64,000 bases of DNA from Cololabis saira (taxonomy: Eukaryota; Chordata; Actinopteri; Beloniformes; Belonidae). Positions 1 through 11,238 of the stretch are shown piece after piece. Each line of letters starts with the position of its first letter. The first letter of the stretch is position 1. The notes below the pieces were generated by a model. It was not told where the DNA came from. It saw only the letters and a list, made by a program, of their open reading frames with translations, and searched no databases. Made by a program: the position numbers and the translations under genes. Where the stretch lies: contig NC_084591.1 in NCBI RefSeq assembly GCF_033807715.1, positions 24,859,090 to 24,923,089 on the forward strand, read 5' to 3'.

Positions 1-768
1 ATGATACAGGTGTGTACCGATTTTCGTTCATGTACGTCAAACCGTATTATGGGGCTTGAGGCACAAAGTTTTTTCTGTCCGAACCAATCAGATGAAGGGT
101 GGGCACACTTTTTGGCGTCTAGCGTTGCCACGGTAACGCTTTTGAAAGAGAAAAGTAATGCGTGGTGTCGGAGGATGGAGACGCACATTTTGATGTATAA
201 CACACTTGGGGGCACGTTACGGTTCGGGCCGTATTAACTGCTGAAGGAATGGCATAAATTTCGCCAAAATGACACGATTAATTCAAAATGGCCGACTTCC
301 TGTTCGGTTTCTCGACATGACGCCCAGAGACTTTTCTTTAAGTTGTGCCATGATACAGGTGTGTACCGATTTTCGTGCATGTACGACAAACCGCATTGTG
401 GGGCTTGAGGCACAAAGTTTTCAAGGGGGCGCTGTTGAGCCATTTTGCCACGCCCATTAATGCAAACCATTAAATATCAAATTTTTCGCCAGACCTGGCT
501 TGCATACAAAATTTGGTGACTTTTTGGGCACGTTTAGGGGGGCAAAAAGGCCTTCCTTTTGTCAGAACAATAAGAAGAAGAAGAAGAAGAAGAAGAATAA
601 TTCCTGCAATTACAATAGGGCCTTCGCACTGCAAGTGCTCGGGCCCTAATAATAAAAATTCCTACAGATACAATAGGGCCTTCGCACTGAAGGTGCTCGG
701 GCCCTAAAAATACAAATAATTCCTACAGATACAATAGGGCCTTCGCACTGAAGGTGCTCGGGCCCTAA
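1..768 (+). repeat. Helitron-like non-autonomous repeat, copy A (left end outside window)
   Basis: This stretch is the inverted counterpart of 49313-50040: blocks such as the one around 346-470 (gtgtaccgattttcgtgcatg, gggcttgaggcacaaagttt, gctgttgagccattttgcca) recur there in reverse complement. Inside this copy the block at 1-78 is repeated at about 349-425, so the element has internal direct repeats. An (AAG)n run lies at about 568-597. The copy ends in a GC-rich imperfect hairpin, tagggccttcgcactg...gtgctcgggcccta. A 3' hairpin followed by CTAA, with a tandem array of termini, resembles Helitron/Helentron-type elements, but no Rep/helicase gene is present and the class is an inference. Open frames here are shadows of the repeat. 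Confidence 0.6.
604..768 (+). repeat. Three tandem copies of the 3' terminal hairpin unit
   Basis: Three units of about 50-60 bp start with an attcctacagatacaa-type leader and contain agggccttcgcactg...gtgctcgggccct. The hairpin cores lie near 616-650, 674-706 and 735-768. GGGCC pairs with GGCCC and GCAC with GTGC inside each unit. Units two and three are almost identical; the first differs (gcaagtgc in place of gaaggtgc). Confidence 0.75.
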
Positions 769-1243
769 TTAATTATCTAATTTGTACAAAAAGCAGCTTT
801 CTCATTAGAACAAAAAGCTGTTGTGGATATACTTGTTTTAAAATCTTTTTGCAACCTAATTAAATCCTGAACAAAGAAGAATCTAAATAAATGAGGGCAG
901 CAGAGCAAAACAGTGAAAAAATGTCCTTTTTCTTCCCCATTTTATTCTGTAATTAAAACAATAGGATGACTTGATTTTATATTTATACTGATACTATACA
1001 GGATTTACCCTTTGCCTTATAGATACACTGCAATTTAATTCCACATTGCCTAATTCCTTGGGTTGACCTCTGCTGATGGGAAAAGAAGTACAAAAACAAA
1101 AACATAACTTTCTACTTCAGTGCGCAAGAAAATACTTTCTTTTACGCCAAACTTTGGTTGAAGAGCAATATTTTTTATCGATATTTGTGTATTTTATAAA
1201 TATTATATTTACAAAAATGTTACCTGTTAGGAAATTGAATTAC
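769..1243. other. AT-rich sequence, nothing recognised
   Basis: No coding sequence, tandem repeat or mobile-element end that I can support. It is presumably intron of cdh13. Confidence 0.4.
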
Positions 1244-1858
1244 AGTAATCCCTCGCTATAACATGGTTCACCTTTCACGTCTCGCTGCTTCACCGATTTG
1301 CATTGTGCATCATGTTCTGCATTCTGATTGGCTAAATAGTCTCCCCACTTATTCACTTCCTGTGTCAATAACGTTGGTCGCTTAGCAACAATGCTGAGAA
1401 CGGCCAATCGAACTTCAGCGAGCAGCTAAAGAATGGGACCCTTTAATGAATCGTTCACTACAGTTCTCAAATATAATCGATGGTGGCATGTCGGTTTACA
1501 GAATCTTTTTGCCCAGAATGAAAAAAGAGCGACAACAACTGCCCATAACTATGTTCTTCTCTCGAAAAAACACACCAGCACGCAGGCTTTAGAAGAAAAA
1601 GACGCTACAGAGCGAGTCAGGATGCAGCGGCACAGTCAGAAGAGCAGTGAAATACGCGCACGTCACAATTTGTCCTACTGTATGCATTGTAATGTTTTTC
1701 ATAATAATTTTTCATTTTCTCCCGTTCAAATCCAATTAATCGGGTCGCGGTGGGGCAGTGCTGATCTTCGCAATTTGAAGCCTTGTATAATAATTGAAAA
1801 AAAAAAAAGGTTGCTACTTCACGGATTTCACTTATCACGGGTTCTTTTTGGAACGTAA
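1244..1858. mobile_element. pogo/Tigger-like non-autonomous DNA element (degraded)
   Basis: The left end, TACAGTAATCCCTCGCTATA followed by cacctttcacgtctcgctgcttc, and the right end, acttcacggatttcacttatcacgggttctttttggaacg, resemble the terminal inverted repeats of pogo/Tigger-type elements (CAGTAATCCCTCG... paired with ...CACGGGTTCTTTTTGGAACGT). The match comes from recall of the family style, not from a search. The right end is incomplete because the expected closing CGAGGGATTACTG is missing. The interior has a weak 141-codon open frame at 1433-1858 that resembles no transposase and is probably not a gene. Confidence 0.45.
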
Positions 1859-2429
1859 CTTTTTGGAACCTTCCCAGTCCAGTTATTTGCCCAATTAAGG
1901 GTTAGAGAAGTCTTATAGAACAAAAGAGGCTTAATGAAACCTATTAAGAACAGACATGCATCTTTTCGGGTTAAGAACACTGTTGCCTTTGACTGTAAAT
2001 ATTGGCATAAACACGCAGCAGAGTAAATTGTATTGAACACCAGTTAACTGGTATTGTTATACTTTTAATGTAATTTAATTCAGGTATTTGTATAGGGCCA
2101 GTTCACACAACAAAAGTCATTTCAAGGCTATTTTTACAGAGAAAACAAATAATCTCATAGTTATTACCCAGTTATATTCAAATTCAATCCACGTGGTTGA
2201 ATTTGCTATCCAATTCATTGCAAATTAAGTTTGTATAATGCCAATGCATTAACAATAACAACAGCAGCAATTTGTAGATTGTAATGACTCATCATTTCAA
2301 TTCAATGCCCCGTTTTGAGCTTGTTTGAGGCAACAGTGGAAATCAAAGACTACTGTTTCACACAAAAAAACAGAACTATATGTCTGAGATAAATACGACT
2401 TTAACCTAGCTAATATGGTTCCTTTAAAC
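1859..2429. other. Unassigned AT-rich sequence
   Basis: No gene, RNA or clear repeat end seen. Presumed intronic. Confidence 0.4.
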
Positions 2430-2606
2430 CTGCCATCACCAAATGGCGGACCCCGGTTCGGGTCCGGACCGAGTGATGGTTCAATCCGGACCCGTGATCA
2501 ATTTCTAATAAATTAATGAGAATAAATTTTACTGTACACGGGAGTTTTACACATTTTTTTCAGGTGGTGTTTTTCCTTTTTCTCTTGGACTATGGGGATG
2601 CTTCCC

Positions 2607-2767
<161 letters not shown>

Positions 2768-2969
2768 AATGAAAAAGAAATAAAGTTGATCACAAAAAAA
2801 AAAAAATCTGACGGTCACGGGTCGGCTATAGACAGGGGGCGGAGCTAATCCAGTTAACACGGCAATAGCGTCACTCTATTGAGCCAATCAAATCGTTTGT
2901 TTACCCTGCGTGGCCTGTACGCTGTGGACTGTGGAGAGAGGAAGAGAGACGCGACAGCAACCACGCAGC

Positions 2970-3233
2970 ATGGCTTGCTCCAAAATAAGGAAAGTTGATG
3001 CAGAAAACCGAACTTTTAAAGATGAATGGACAGACCAATTTATGTTCATTCTTCCGGCAGCCAGTTCTAAACCAGTGTGCATCATATGTTCCGAAAACGT
3101 GGCATTAATCAAAAGCGGTAATGTGAAGCGCCACTACGAGACAAAACACAAATCTTTTGAGCAAACTTATCCACTAAAGTCCGAGCTGAGGGCACGCAAA
3201 ATAACTGAAAGGAAATTTGGAAAAAAAAGGTAT
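2970..3233 (+). pseudogene. N-terminal BED-type zinc finger of a hAT transposase (truncated)
   Basis: The frame opens MACSKIRKVDAENRTFKDEW and continues through a finger with Cys-x2-Cys (PVCIICSEN) and His-x4-His (KRHYETKH), then KSFEQTYP and a basic stretch ARKITERKFGKK. The spacing fits a BED-like DNA-binding finger as found at the start of hAT transposases and the domesticated GTF2IRD2/ZBED-like proteins. The ATG at 2970 sits directly upstream of the conserved start. Only about 88 residues remain against the usual 600 or so: the frame runs into the MITE at 3242 and ends in low-complexity Phe codons. It is a transposon remnant rather than a host gene. Identity is from motif recognition only. 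Confidence 0.6.
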
Positions 3234-3241
3234 ACATACAT

Positions 3242-3320
3242 TAGGGCTGGGCGGTATATCGAGATTTTAATATATATCGATATATATATCGATATGGTAC
3301 GAGACAATATCGTTTATATC

Positions 3321-3357
<37 letters not shown>

Positions 3358-3861
3358 GATTTTGATATAGCTTATTTTGTGACAAATTGACTTGAATGTT
3401 TTATTTGAGATTTGCACAAATGTTTTGTTATTTGCACAACTGTCAACCTCAGTGGAAAAGTCTGCCTGTTACTGTCTACATTGTATTAATTGCACAGTGT
3501 ATTTTAATTTAATTGTTATGCAGGAAAGGGATATTTGTTTTATTTTATTCAAGAAGCATTTTTATTCTATATATGCAGGCAGTTTATTTTTATTTCATTT
3601 GTTTTATACATGTTGATATTGTGCAGACCTCTGTTAATAAAGGAACCTGTGTGACATTTGGCACGAGGCTTTGTATTAAAACTGACTGTTTTTTTAAGGG
3701 TTTGCCTCAGAAAAAAATGAAGCTAACAGAGATGCTATGCTATAATGCTTTGGGGGAAACCCCAATTAAGGCACAGAAAAAATATCGAGATATATATCAA
3801 GTATCGCCATTTAGCTAGAAAATATCGAGATATGACTTTTGGTCCATATCGCCCAGCCCTA
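3242..3861. mobile_element. hAT-type MITE, 620 bp, with 8-bp target duplication
   Basis: The ends are inverted repeats: TAGGGCTGGGCGGTATAT at 3242 and ATATCGCCCAGCCCTA at 3861. Both sides are flanked by the same 8 bp, acatacat (3234-3241 and 3862-3869), which is the target-duplication length of hAT transposons. The interior is AT-rich, with subterminal atatcgatata repeats, a poly-T run at about 3317-3354 and no transposase. It interrupts the BED-finger remnant upstream. Confidence 0.88.
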
Positions 3862-3884
3862 ACATACATATAATTAACCAGCAC

Positions 3885-4168
3885 TCCTCGATCAAGATGA
3901 TTTTTTAAAACAGAGGTTTAATTACAGCTACCTTAGAAGCCTGAGGCACATATCCTGCCAGTAAAGGTGGACTGAGTACATCAAACATGACAACAGTCAG
4001 TCTAGACTCAGCAACCGGCCCCAAAGCTGCCCTATGCAACGACACATCAGATCACAGGCATTAGATGTTTAGTCTAAGAAAAATATTATTACTTGTGACA
4101 AAGCATAACTGAAGGTTAAAGGATTGCATGGCTCAATAGAGCTATGACTCTTTGTTGATCTGGTGACA
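3885..4168 (-). mobile_element. L2/Rex1-type LINE fragment, reverse-transcriptase N-terminal region, inverted
   Basis: The minus strand reads LLAGYVPQASKVAVIKPLF (about 3960 down to 3905), the start of the reverse-transcriptase domain in L2/Rex1/CR1-like LINEs, preceded by FDVLSPP. The right limit is taken as the centre of the 34-bp inverted repeat. It lies head-to-head with the sense-strand 3' end of a similar LINE, which suggests one insertion in inverted halves. Confidence 0.6.
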
Positions 4169-4209
4169 GCATTGTTGTCACCAGATAAACAAAGAGTCAT
4201 AGCTCTATT
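4135..4209. repeat. 34-bp inverted repeat, 7-bp spacer
   Basis: The arms 4135-4168 and 4176-4209 are reverse complements with one mismatch (ttgatctgg against ccagataaac). It lies at the boundary between the oppositely oriented LINE fragments. Confidence 0.93.
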
Positions 4210-4966
4210 CACCTAAAAAGTCAGTTAGACAACTGCAGCTCATCCAGAACTCTGCTGCTCCGGTCCTCACTAACACCAACAAAGTGGACCATATCAGTCC
4301 AGCTCTGAGGTCTTCACACTGGCTGCCTGTCCATCAGAGGATAGATGTTGAAGTTATGATGCTGGTCTATAAAGATCTGAATGGTCCAGGACCAAAATAC
4401 AGTGACCTTCTGACCCAGTATGAACCACCCAGACCCCTCAGGTCATCTGGATCCAGTTTTTTAATCAGTTCCCAGAGTCAGAACCAGACCCAGAGAAGCT
4501 GCATTCAGCTTCTATGCTCCTCAGATCAGCTGAAACACTCAGTGTATTTAAGTCCAGGTTTAAGTCACCTGTTCTCAGCTGCCTTTGAATTCTCATCATT
4601 GCATGAAGCTCTTTTTTTTATTTACCGGTATTTATTTTATATAATTTGTTGTGAATAAAGAAAATGATGGGGATATGATGGGGTGGGAGGGGTATCTGCT
4701 GCAAATCCGAAGGACAAGAAAGCACAACAGGCACACAAACATTGGGAATCTGAAAGAGAGAGAAAAACAAATAAAAAGCGGAAACTGGTAGAGACAAAAA
4801 AAGCAACCGTCTCAGGTCTCTAAACCTGAATCAAGACCACTGAAATGATTTGTCCCCAAAACTGTAGAGTGACCATCTCAGTGATGTTTTTAATGTCTCT
4901 GTAAAGTATTTTGAATCACCTTGTTGCTGAATTGTGCAATACAAATAAACTTGCTGCGTTGCGTTG
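4210..4966 (+). mobile_element. L2/Rex1-type LINE 3' end (truncated)
   Basis: Sense reading gives SPKKSVRQLQLIQNSAAPVL, then DHISPALRSSHWLPVHQRID, VMMLVYKDLNGPGPKY and YEPPRPLRSSG. This is the conserved C-terminal region after the reverse transcriptase in teleost L2/Rex1-like LINEs. The 3' tail (aaagtattttgaatcacc ... gtgcaatacaaataaacttg) at about 4900-4955 also fits. A 124-codon frame at 4284-4658 is part of this. An A-rich insertion-like stretch at 4655-4810 interrupts the expected end. It is 5'-truncated and not functional. Confidence 0.75.
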
Positions 4967-5599
4967 CCTTCAACAAAAGGCTGTTGGAGATGTAGATTTC
5001 ACGCCTGGAGTCCAGTTAATGAAATGAGCTTGGAACTGTGGTTTTAAGAAACTTTGATTGATAAAAGACTCAGACATTGTAAGTTAGTTGTTTTATAAGA
5101 AGCATCAGCTGATTTCTGAAGACATAAAATCAAAAGTAGTTAATCTGCATTATCCTGAGAAGGGATGTCAAATAACATTTTCACAATTTGTCTATAAATT
5201 CTGATCAATGGAGACAGTTTAGTCTGGGTGCTCTTCTTAGAAGTGGGTGTCCCGACATGATGATTCAAAAGTCACAATAGAAAATCCTCAATGTGAAAAA
5301 CAAGAACCCAAGAGTAACAATGGGACTACAACTACTTGTGGAGAATAATCACTAATGTATGTAGAGTAGGAGAAATAAAAGGCACAGCAAAATAGGGAGG
5401 AGAAAGCCTCATAATTTAGGATTGCTTTGCTGCCTCAGGGTCCACTTGCTATTGTCAAGGGGAAAATAATTCTTAAAGTTTGCAAAACTATCCTTATTGC
5501 TTAATTATTGCCTGGGTGGCTATCTGCCAGCTGAAGATGTGTAATTTAGCAGAACAAAGTAAATCCATCACAGAATAGCTTCAGAAAAACGTCCTCTTT
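4967..5599. other. Unassigned sequence
   Basis: No gene or repeat end that I can support. Presumed intronic. Confidence 0.4.
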
Positions 5600-5735
5600 T
5601 TGGGGTGGACCAATCAGAACCCAGACCTCAACCCCACAGCGATGCTATGGAATAAGCTCATAAGAAATGTTCACGCCAGAAATCCTACAAGTGTCTTTAA
5701 GTTGAAGCAGATATGTAAAAGAGGAATGTAATAAT
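5600..5735 (+). pseudogene. Tc1-like transposase C-terminal relic
   Basis: Reading the plus strand from about 5605 gives NQNPDLNPTAMLWNKLI, then RNVHARNPTSVFKLKQICKR, matching the end of Tc1 transposases (S-PDLNPIE-LW...L...VHARNP...L...C..EW). The catalytic Glu after NP has been replaced and the rest of the gene is missing. It is a short, old fragment. Confidence 0.6.
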
Positions 5736-7731
5736 GCTGTACATTCAAGGAGAATACATTTATGTTGTTAATGGTTTGCAGGTCTGATCATATCAAAGCT
5801 TGAAGTTATTGCTGCCAAAGCCGATTCAACCTGTTATTAATCCAAACTTCTTACTCTATAAAGACAACAAATGATAACGCTACTCTCGATGATTATTTCA
5901 TGCCTCTTTACATACAGGCTTCAGCTTACAAGCTCAAGCAGAATGTTTTTGTCCTTTACTGTGACGTAGATGAAGAGGAAATCATATTTCATGGCAAATG
6001 AATGCAGAAAACAATTTAAGTCAAACTGGTTCTGGTCCTTTTTTCTTTCCACTGTAAAAAATGATAATGGCCATCCAATGAGCTGATGAAATTTAAATTC
6101 AAATGTGTTAAAATGACTTTGGAATGATTGAATATTTTTCTTTATTTAATACCAAACTTTTCCTTTATGTGCTCTTTGTTGTGCCTAATAGGTGAGAGGG
6201 GGCGTGCAAATAGTAGCTATAACGACTCATAAACCGCTTACCTCCTCCAAAAATAAGAACGTGTTCAACCAAAACTTGTGACAAAGTGGTGTGAAGTAGA
6301 GGCCAGCAGGCAAGCTCCATCGATGTGAGGCAGACTGATGATGACACAGGCATGATGCAACAGAGATGAGGAGGAGCGGGATAGGAGAGGTGCAGAGAAA
6401 TGAAGAGTGGATGAATACTCCCCTCACCAACAGCGATTGGTGAGCGGAGTATTCATTTAGGAAGACAAACAGCTTCATTTAAAGTTAGCCAAGCACAGAG
6501 ACGCCCTACACACTACAAATGGGTTGAAATTTGCATCTTTTCACTGACGGGGGATCCAAGCCCCATCCTTACTCTCTTGGTCTCATGTCTGGGGAGATAA
6601 AGGATTATCCAGGGTCTCACCTAAATAGTTTCTGGCTTTGATTTGCTTCTGAACGTGTTTTCTGTCTGCTTTTGCCGAAGTAATTCCCTTCACCCTTGAT
6701 CTGCTGCTGATATAGTCACAGTCATATTCATCTATAGTATATAAGTACCGTTTGTTGTTTTGTTTCATTCCTTGGCTGGGTGCAGAAAAGCAAGCAATTT
6801 CAGAGATGGTAGTCATTTCACGATTATTAAATAGCAGAAAAGCCAAAGTCTCTGCCATTACGTTTGATTTCTCCCTGTTTCTGACAGTCACGATCGGCTG
6901 ATGGTTTTACAGCTGAGAATGAAATTAAAGTTTTGAGCTTGGCAAAAAGATCAGGGTGGATTAGATGATAAATACTCTCAGTAGTTTGTTTTCTCAGCAG
7001 CATGCCATGAATTTATCTTTGAATATACTTTCGTTAAAGGTAAATTTAGGGACAATTATTTCTGCCACGCATGATCCTGCATGATTATTTTTTTTCCCCC
7101 CGTGGCCTCTTTTCTGGTTCATAATGTTAATGTTCTACACCTGACTGATGTTTTCTCTGAGAGTAAGAAATAAGAAATATCGTTGCTATTTTTAGTCAGG
7201 TGCGGTGAGAGTGTCTCAGCACCGTTACTGACCCAGTACACATGGGCTAGTGGGAATGCGGTGGATGTTTCTGTGTGGACTGGTGAATGTCTTCATACAA
7301 GGTGCTGTTGCTGCCATCATCCCAGGGAATCAGCACCTACGCACTCCTTTAATGTTCCACGATAAGCAACAGCGCTGAAATACTCTCACTGTACCAGTAC
7401 CGACACGGATTAAGAAAAGACAAGTAAAAATAACATTTGGGTACTTGCCTTCATCCTCCTGCCAGTAGAATTTAAACGCCTGGGAGATATTTAATGTTGC
7501 CTTTATATGTTTGTATGTGGATGAGCAGCATAAGAAGAAAATTAAAATATTCATTTAAAATATTATCATTACTCTTTCAATAATCTGAACAGTGGTTGTG
7601 TGAGTCAAGAGAGGAATTGTCTTCATTTAGGAAAATCAGAATGAGAATTAGAATTATATTATTGATTCCCTCTAGGGAAATGTTGTCACAGAAGCTCCCA
7701 AAGAAATTAAACTCAAAAGTTTTATTTATTT

Positions 7732-7735
<4 letters not shown>
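5736..7735. other. Unassigned non-coding sequence
   Basis: No gene seen. It contains one 20-bp snap-back repeat (6411-6456, listed separately). Short open frames here lack any recognisable motif. Confidence 0.4.
6411..6456. repeat. 20-bp inverted repeat, 6-bp spacer
   Basis: atgaatactcccctcaccaa (6411-6430) and its reverse complement at 6437-6456 differ at one base; the spacer is cagcga. Confidence 0.93.

Positions 7736-7808
<73 letters not shown>
7736..7808. repeat. (AC)n microsatellite
   Basis: About 36 uninterrupted AC units, followed by a short AT-rich tail. Confidence 0.98.
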
Positions 7809-7811
<3 letters not shown>

Positions 7812-8385
7812 GTATATATATTTATATATATAATATATATATGGGAAGGCCTGGCCCTCGAGTGCAACTGTCTTCCATGTGATTAAAATTAATGGTTGCC
7901 ACCAGCTTCTCCTCATGGACTGCAGGAGTTTGTTAACGACAGTCATTTGTATCAGGGTGTGTTGAAGCGAGGACACCTTTGAAACATATAAGACAGCGAC
8001 ACTCAAAAACCAGGGTTGCCTAAAATCATTTTTTAATTCCAAATATCTTGGAAATTAATTTTGGAAAGATCAATGTTATTAATGCCAGCTACTCTTGAAA
8101 ATGTATTAAAATGAAAACCTTTTTTTTTTTTTTTTGATGCTGATAATTCATATATACCCTGTAAAAGTTACATTAAAGCATCACTATGTAACTTTTCCAC
8201 CTTAATATCATATTTCCAGAGTAATTGTGATGGTACATCAACTTACAACAGGTTTAATGACACCTCTGTCATGGTCTGAGGGGGTCTGTATCGCCTTCAC
8301 TGGCACTATGTAAGTTTGAGGTGCATGGTAGGAACCCTGCCACACTAAAAAACTACACATTTTTACAGCTTTGACTGCTTTACGG

Positions 8386-9300
8386 CATACGTCACTTCCC
8401 CCTGAGGACGTGGAAGAGTTCTTTGAGGACCTGGTGACAGCGGTCCGAGACGTCCCAGCCCACAACTTCCTGGCAATCCTTGGGGATTTCAACGCAAGGC
8501 TTGGACCAGAGGACACACCCTTCCCTTACCACGACTCCACCAACCGCAATGGCGGTTTACCTTACCGCCTTCCTCACAGAGCATGAGCTGCTAGCAGCAA
8601 ATACCATCTTCCGGAAGAGGACAGGAAAGAGGTGGACGTTCCGAGACAGAGCCACTGGCATGCTCAGACAGCTGGATTACATCACAAGCCCCTTTCACAC
8701 AGAGATTCCGCAATATTGGTGTAAAGAAGTCCTGCCAATACGCCGCCTTTGTTGGTTCACACAGAACCATACAACGCCGGCATAACGCCGCTCCCGTCTG
8801 TAAATTCACACAGCATGCCGGCGTTCCGCAATCAGAGGCGTGACGACAGCGTCAGCGTCTAGTGGCATGCCGGCATGCCGGCTGTGTCATTCACACAGAC
8901 CCCGTTTCGGCTCTGTGACTACCTCCGCTGCCGGCTTATTGGTGGGGCCACTTGGCCCCCCCATTCCGCCTCCGTGACTTTCACACAGAACAGCGAGGCG
9001 GCTTAAAGGCGCAACGTTCCCGCCTCGAACTGGCTGTGTGAAAGGGGCTTTAGTGAGGAGGAAGTGGAGGAACACCATTATGAATGCAGAGCCATACTCC
9101 ACATTCAGTTCTGTGGGCTCAGACCACCGTGTGGTCTCGATGAAGGTGCGTCTGAGCCTCAGGGTCCCCAAACCAAGTCCCAGGATCCGGGATAACTGGA
9201 AAGCCTTCTCTAGTGACCCTGGCTTTCAAACCAGGTATACGGAGGAGGTGAGGAGGCGATTCCAGGAGCTGGATGAGGGAGCGGAGCCCAGCAGCGAAGC
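8386..9300 (+). pseudogene. LINE endonuclease domain (AP-endonuclease type), broken
   Basis: The plus strand reads LPPEDVEEFFEDLVTAV and FLAILGDFNARLGPEDT (about 8395-8515), then after a frame change near 8555 LTAFLTEHELLAANTIF and WTFRDRATGMLRQLDYI (to about 8685). A 365-bp MITE splits the next part, and the frame resumes at about 9053 with RRKWRNTIMNAEPY and FSSVGSDHRVVSMKVRL. GDFNAR and SDHR are signature motifs of the AP-like endonuclease of non-LTR retrotransposons. The 5' end of the LINE is missing, so the nuclease N-terminus and any ORF1 are gone. At least two frameshifts plus the insertion make it dead. Confidence 0.8.
8686..9050. mobile_element. 365-bp MITE nested in the LINE endonuclease
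   Basis: Perfect 17-bp terminal inverted repeats: AAGCCCCTTTCACACAG at 8686 and its reverse complement ending at 9050. The interior is GC-rich and carries TCACACAG again at about 8758, 8807, 8891 and 8991 in the same direction. No open frame of note and no transposase. I could not settle a target duplication because the original LINE codons at the junction are unknown. The superfamily is left open. Confidence 0.8.
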
Positions 9301-11238
9301 GCTTCGTTGCTGCGAACGAGGAGGCGACCAAACTGTGTGTGCCCATGATGGAGAGAGTCAAAACCTCCCAGCGATCCAAACACCCAGAGGTGGTAGCGGC
9401 ACGGGGGAAGGTGGAGGAGGCCCGTCTCAACTTCGAGAAGGAGCCAACTGTGGAGAGCCGTAGGGAGCTGAACGAGGCCAAACAGCTTCTCTTCAACACC
9501 TACGACACCATCAAAGGGGAGGAGCTGATGGAGAAAGTGCAGAGAGTGCAGGCAGCACAAGGGGAGCAGCAATACGGGGAGGCCTGGAGGGTCATCAACG
9601 AAATGACTGGGAGGAAGAAGACCAAGGAGGGACAGGTCAAGGGACACAGCTCTGAAGAGAGGGTGACCACCTGGTTCGGCCACTTCCAAGGGCTGCTGGG
9701 AGAGACGGTAGAAGCAGTTGAGGAAGATGTGCCACCATACCTCCAGAACCTGGCAATCAATGATGGTCCCTTGACACCTGGGGAACTTGCCAGAGCGAAA
9801 ACCACTGTGAAAGTGGGAAAAAGTGCCGGTCCAGATTGCATTCCCCCAGAGGTCCTGAAGAACTGTGATCTCGACGACATCATCCTGGGTTTCTGCAACC
9901 TTGCTCTGCTGCACAATCGGCTGCCTGATATGTGGTCTTTGTCAAACATCGTCCCAGTGCCCTAATCCGGAGACCTCTCAAAGCCGGACAACTATCGAGG
10001 CATCAGTCTGACATGCATTGCTGCGAAAATCTACAACCGCATGATCCTAAACAGGGTCCGGCAAGCAATTGACCCACACCTGCGGGTAAATCAGAATGGC
10101 TTTCGAGAGGGGCGAACTACTACAGCCCAGATCTTGGCACTTAGGAGACTGATAGAGGAGGTTGAGAAGAACAACCTGTCTGCAGTCCTATGCTTTATAG
10201 ATTTTAAAAAGGCATTTGACTCGATCCACCGAGGTATGATGGTGAAGATCCTCAAGTCATACGGTATTCCTCCCAACCTACTCCGAGCAATAGAGACCAT
10301 GTACGCGGGAACAAGGGCCAAGGTGGTGACCCCAGATGGCAGCAGCGAGGAGTTTGACATCCTTGCTGGGGTTATGCAAGGAGATACATTAGCCCCCTTT
10401 CTCTTCATCATAGTCCTTGATCATGCACTCAGGAAGGCAATCAGTGGGCGAGAGCAGGAACTTGGCTTCACACTAACACCAAGGAGGTCAAGTCGAAAAA
10501 CCTGCAGTGGTCCTCACAGACCTTGACTATGCAGATGACATCAGTTTGCTCTCTGACAACGTGGAACGGGCACAAGAACTACTAAACAGGGTAGAGCTAG
10601 AGTGTGCCAAGGTTGGCCTCAGGTTAAACGCCAAGAAAACTGAGGTCATCACCTACAACATTCCACCAGAACATCAACCTCTGACTACAGCAGGAGGCAC
10701 TGTGCTGAAAGAAGTTGATGACTTCAAGTACCTGGGTTCGTGGGTCAACTCAACTGAGCAAGATCTAAAGGTGAGGAAGGCACTTGCATGGAGGGCCCTG
10801 AACGGGATGACCAGTGTATGGAACTCCAACCTCCCCCGCCAAATCAGACTCAGCTTCTTCTACGCGACAGTAGAGTCTGTTCTCCTCTATGGCAGTGAAT
10901 GCTGGACCCTCAAACCAACCCTAGTGAAATCCCTGGACGGGTGCTACACCAGGATGTTGCGTGCAGTGCTTAACATCAGCAAGAATGCACATGTAACCAA
11001 CCGAGTCCTATATGAAGGAATACCAAGGGTGAGCAAAAAGGTTGCTGTAAGGAGAATGAGACTTGCAGGGCACTGCCAAAGACACACAGAACTGTCAGCC
11101 AGCAAGCTGGTAATGTGGGAGCCAACACGCGGGCGCCGGTCAAGAGGACGTCCTACACTACCATATGTGGACATACTCAAGAAGGATGCAGGGGCCCAGA
11201 GTACAAGCGAACTGGAAAGATGTCTGAGGACGACCTAG
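9273..11238 (+). pseudogene. LINE reverse transcriptase (RTE-like), with stop and frameshift
   Basis: Continues the LINE above. The connecting region (RFVAANEEATKLCVPMMER) is in one frame from about 9273. An in-frame TAA at 9963-9965 stops it just before SGDLSKPDNYRGISLT. The same frame resumes with QNGFREGRTTTAQI, the first Asp motif FIDFKKAFDSIHRG (about 10195), and AGVMQGDTLAPFLF (about 10365). A one-base shift near 10490 changes frame, and 10507-11238 carries LDYADDISLLSD (catalytic YADD at about 10528), GLRLNAKKTEV, LLYGSECWTLK and a C-terminal VRRMRLAGHCQRH region. Motif order and the YGSECWTL tail fit the RTE/BovB-like side of LINEs; the clade is tentative. Not functional. Confidence 0.85.

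Noticed and set aside
1433..1858. 141-codon open frame
   Set aside because: Lies inside a pogo-like non-autonomous element and shows no DDE or CENP-B motif.
9210..9949. Long minus-strand frames opposite the LINE
   Set aside because: Shadows of the plus-strand LINE coding sequence; no motif in these frames.
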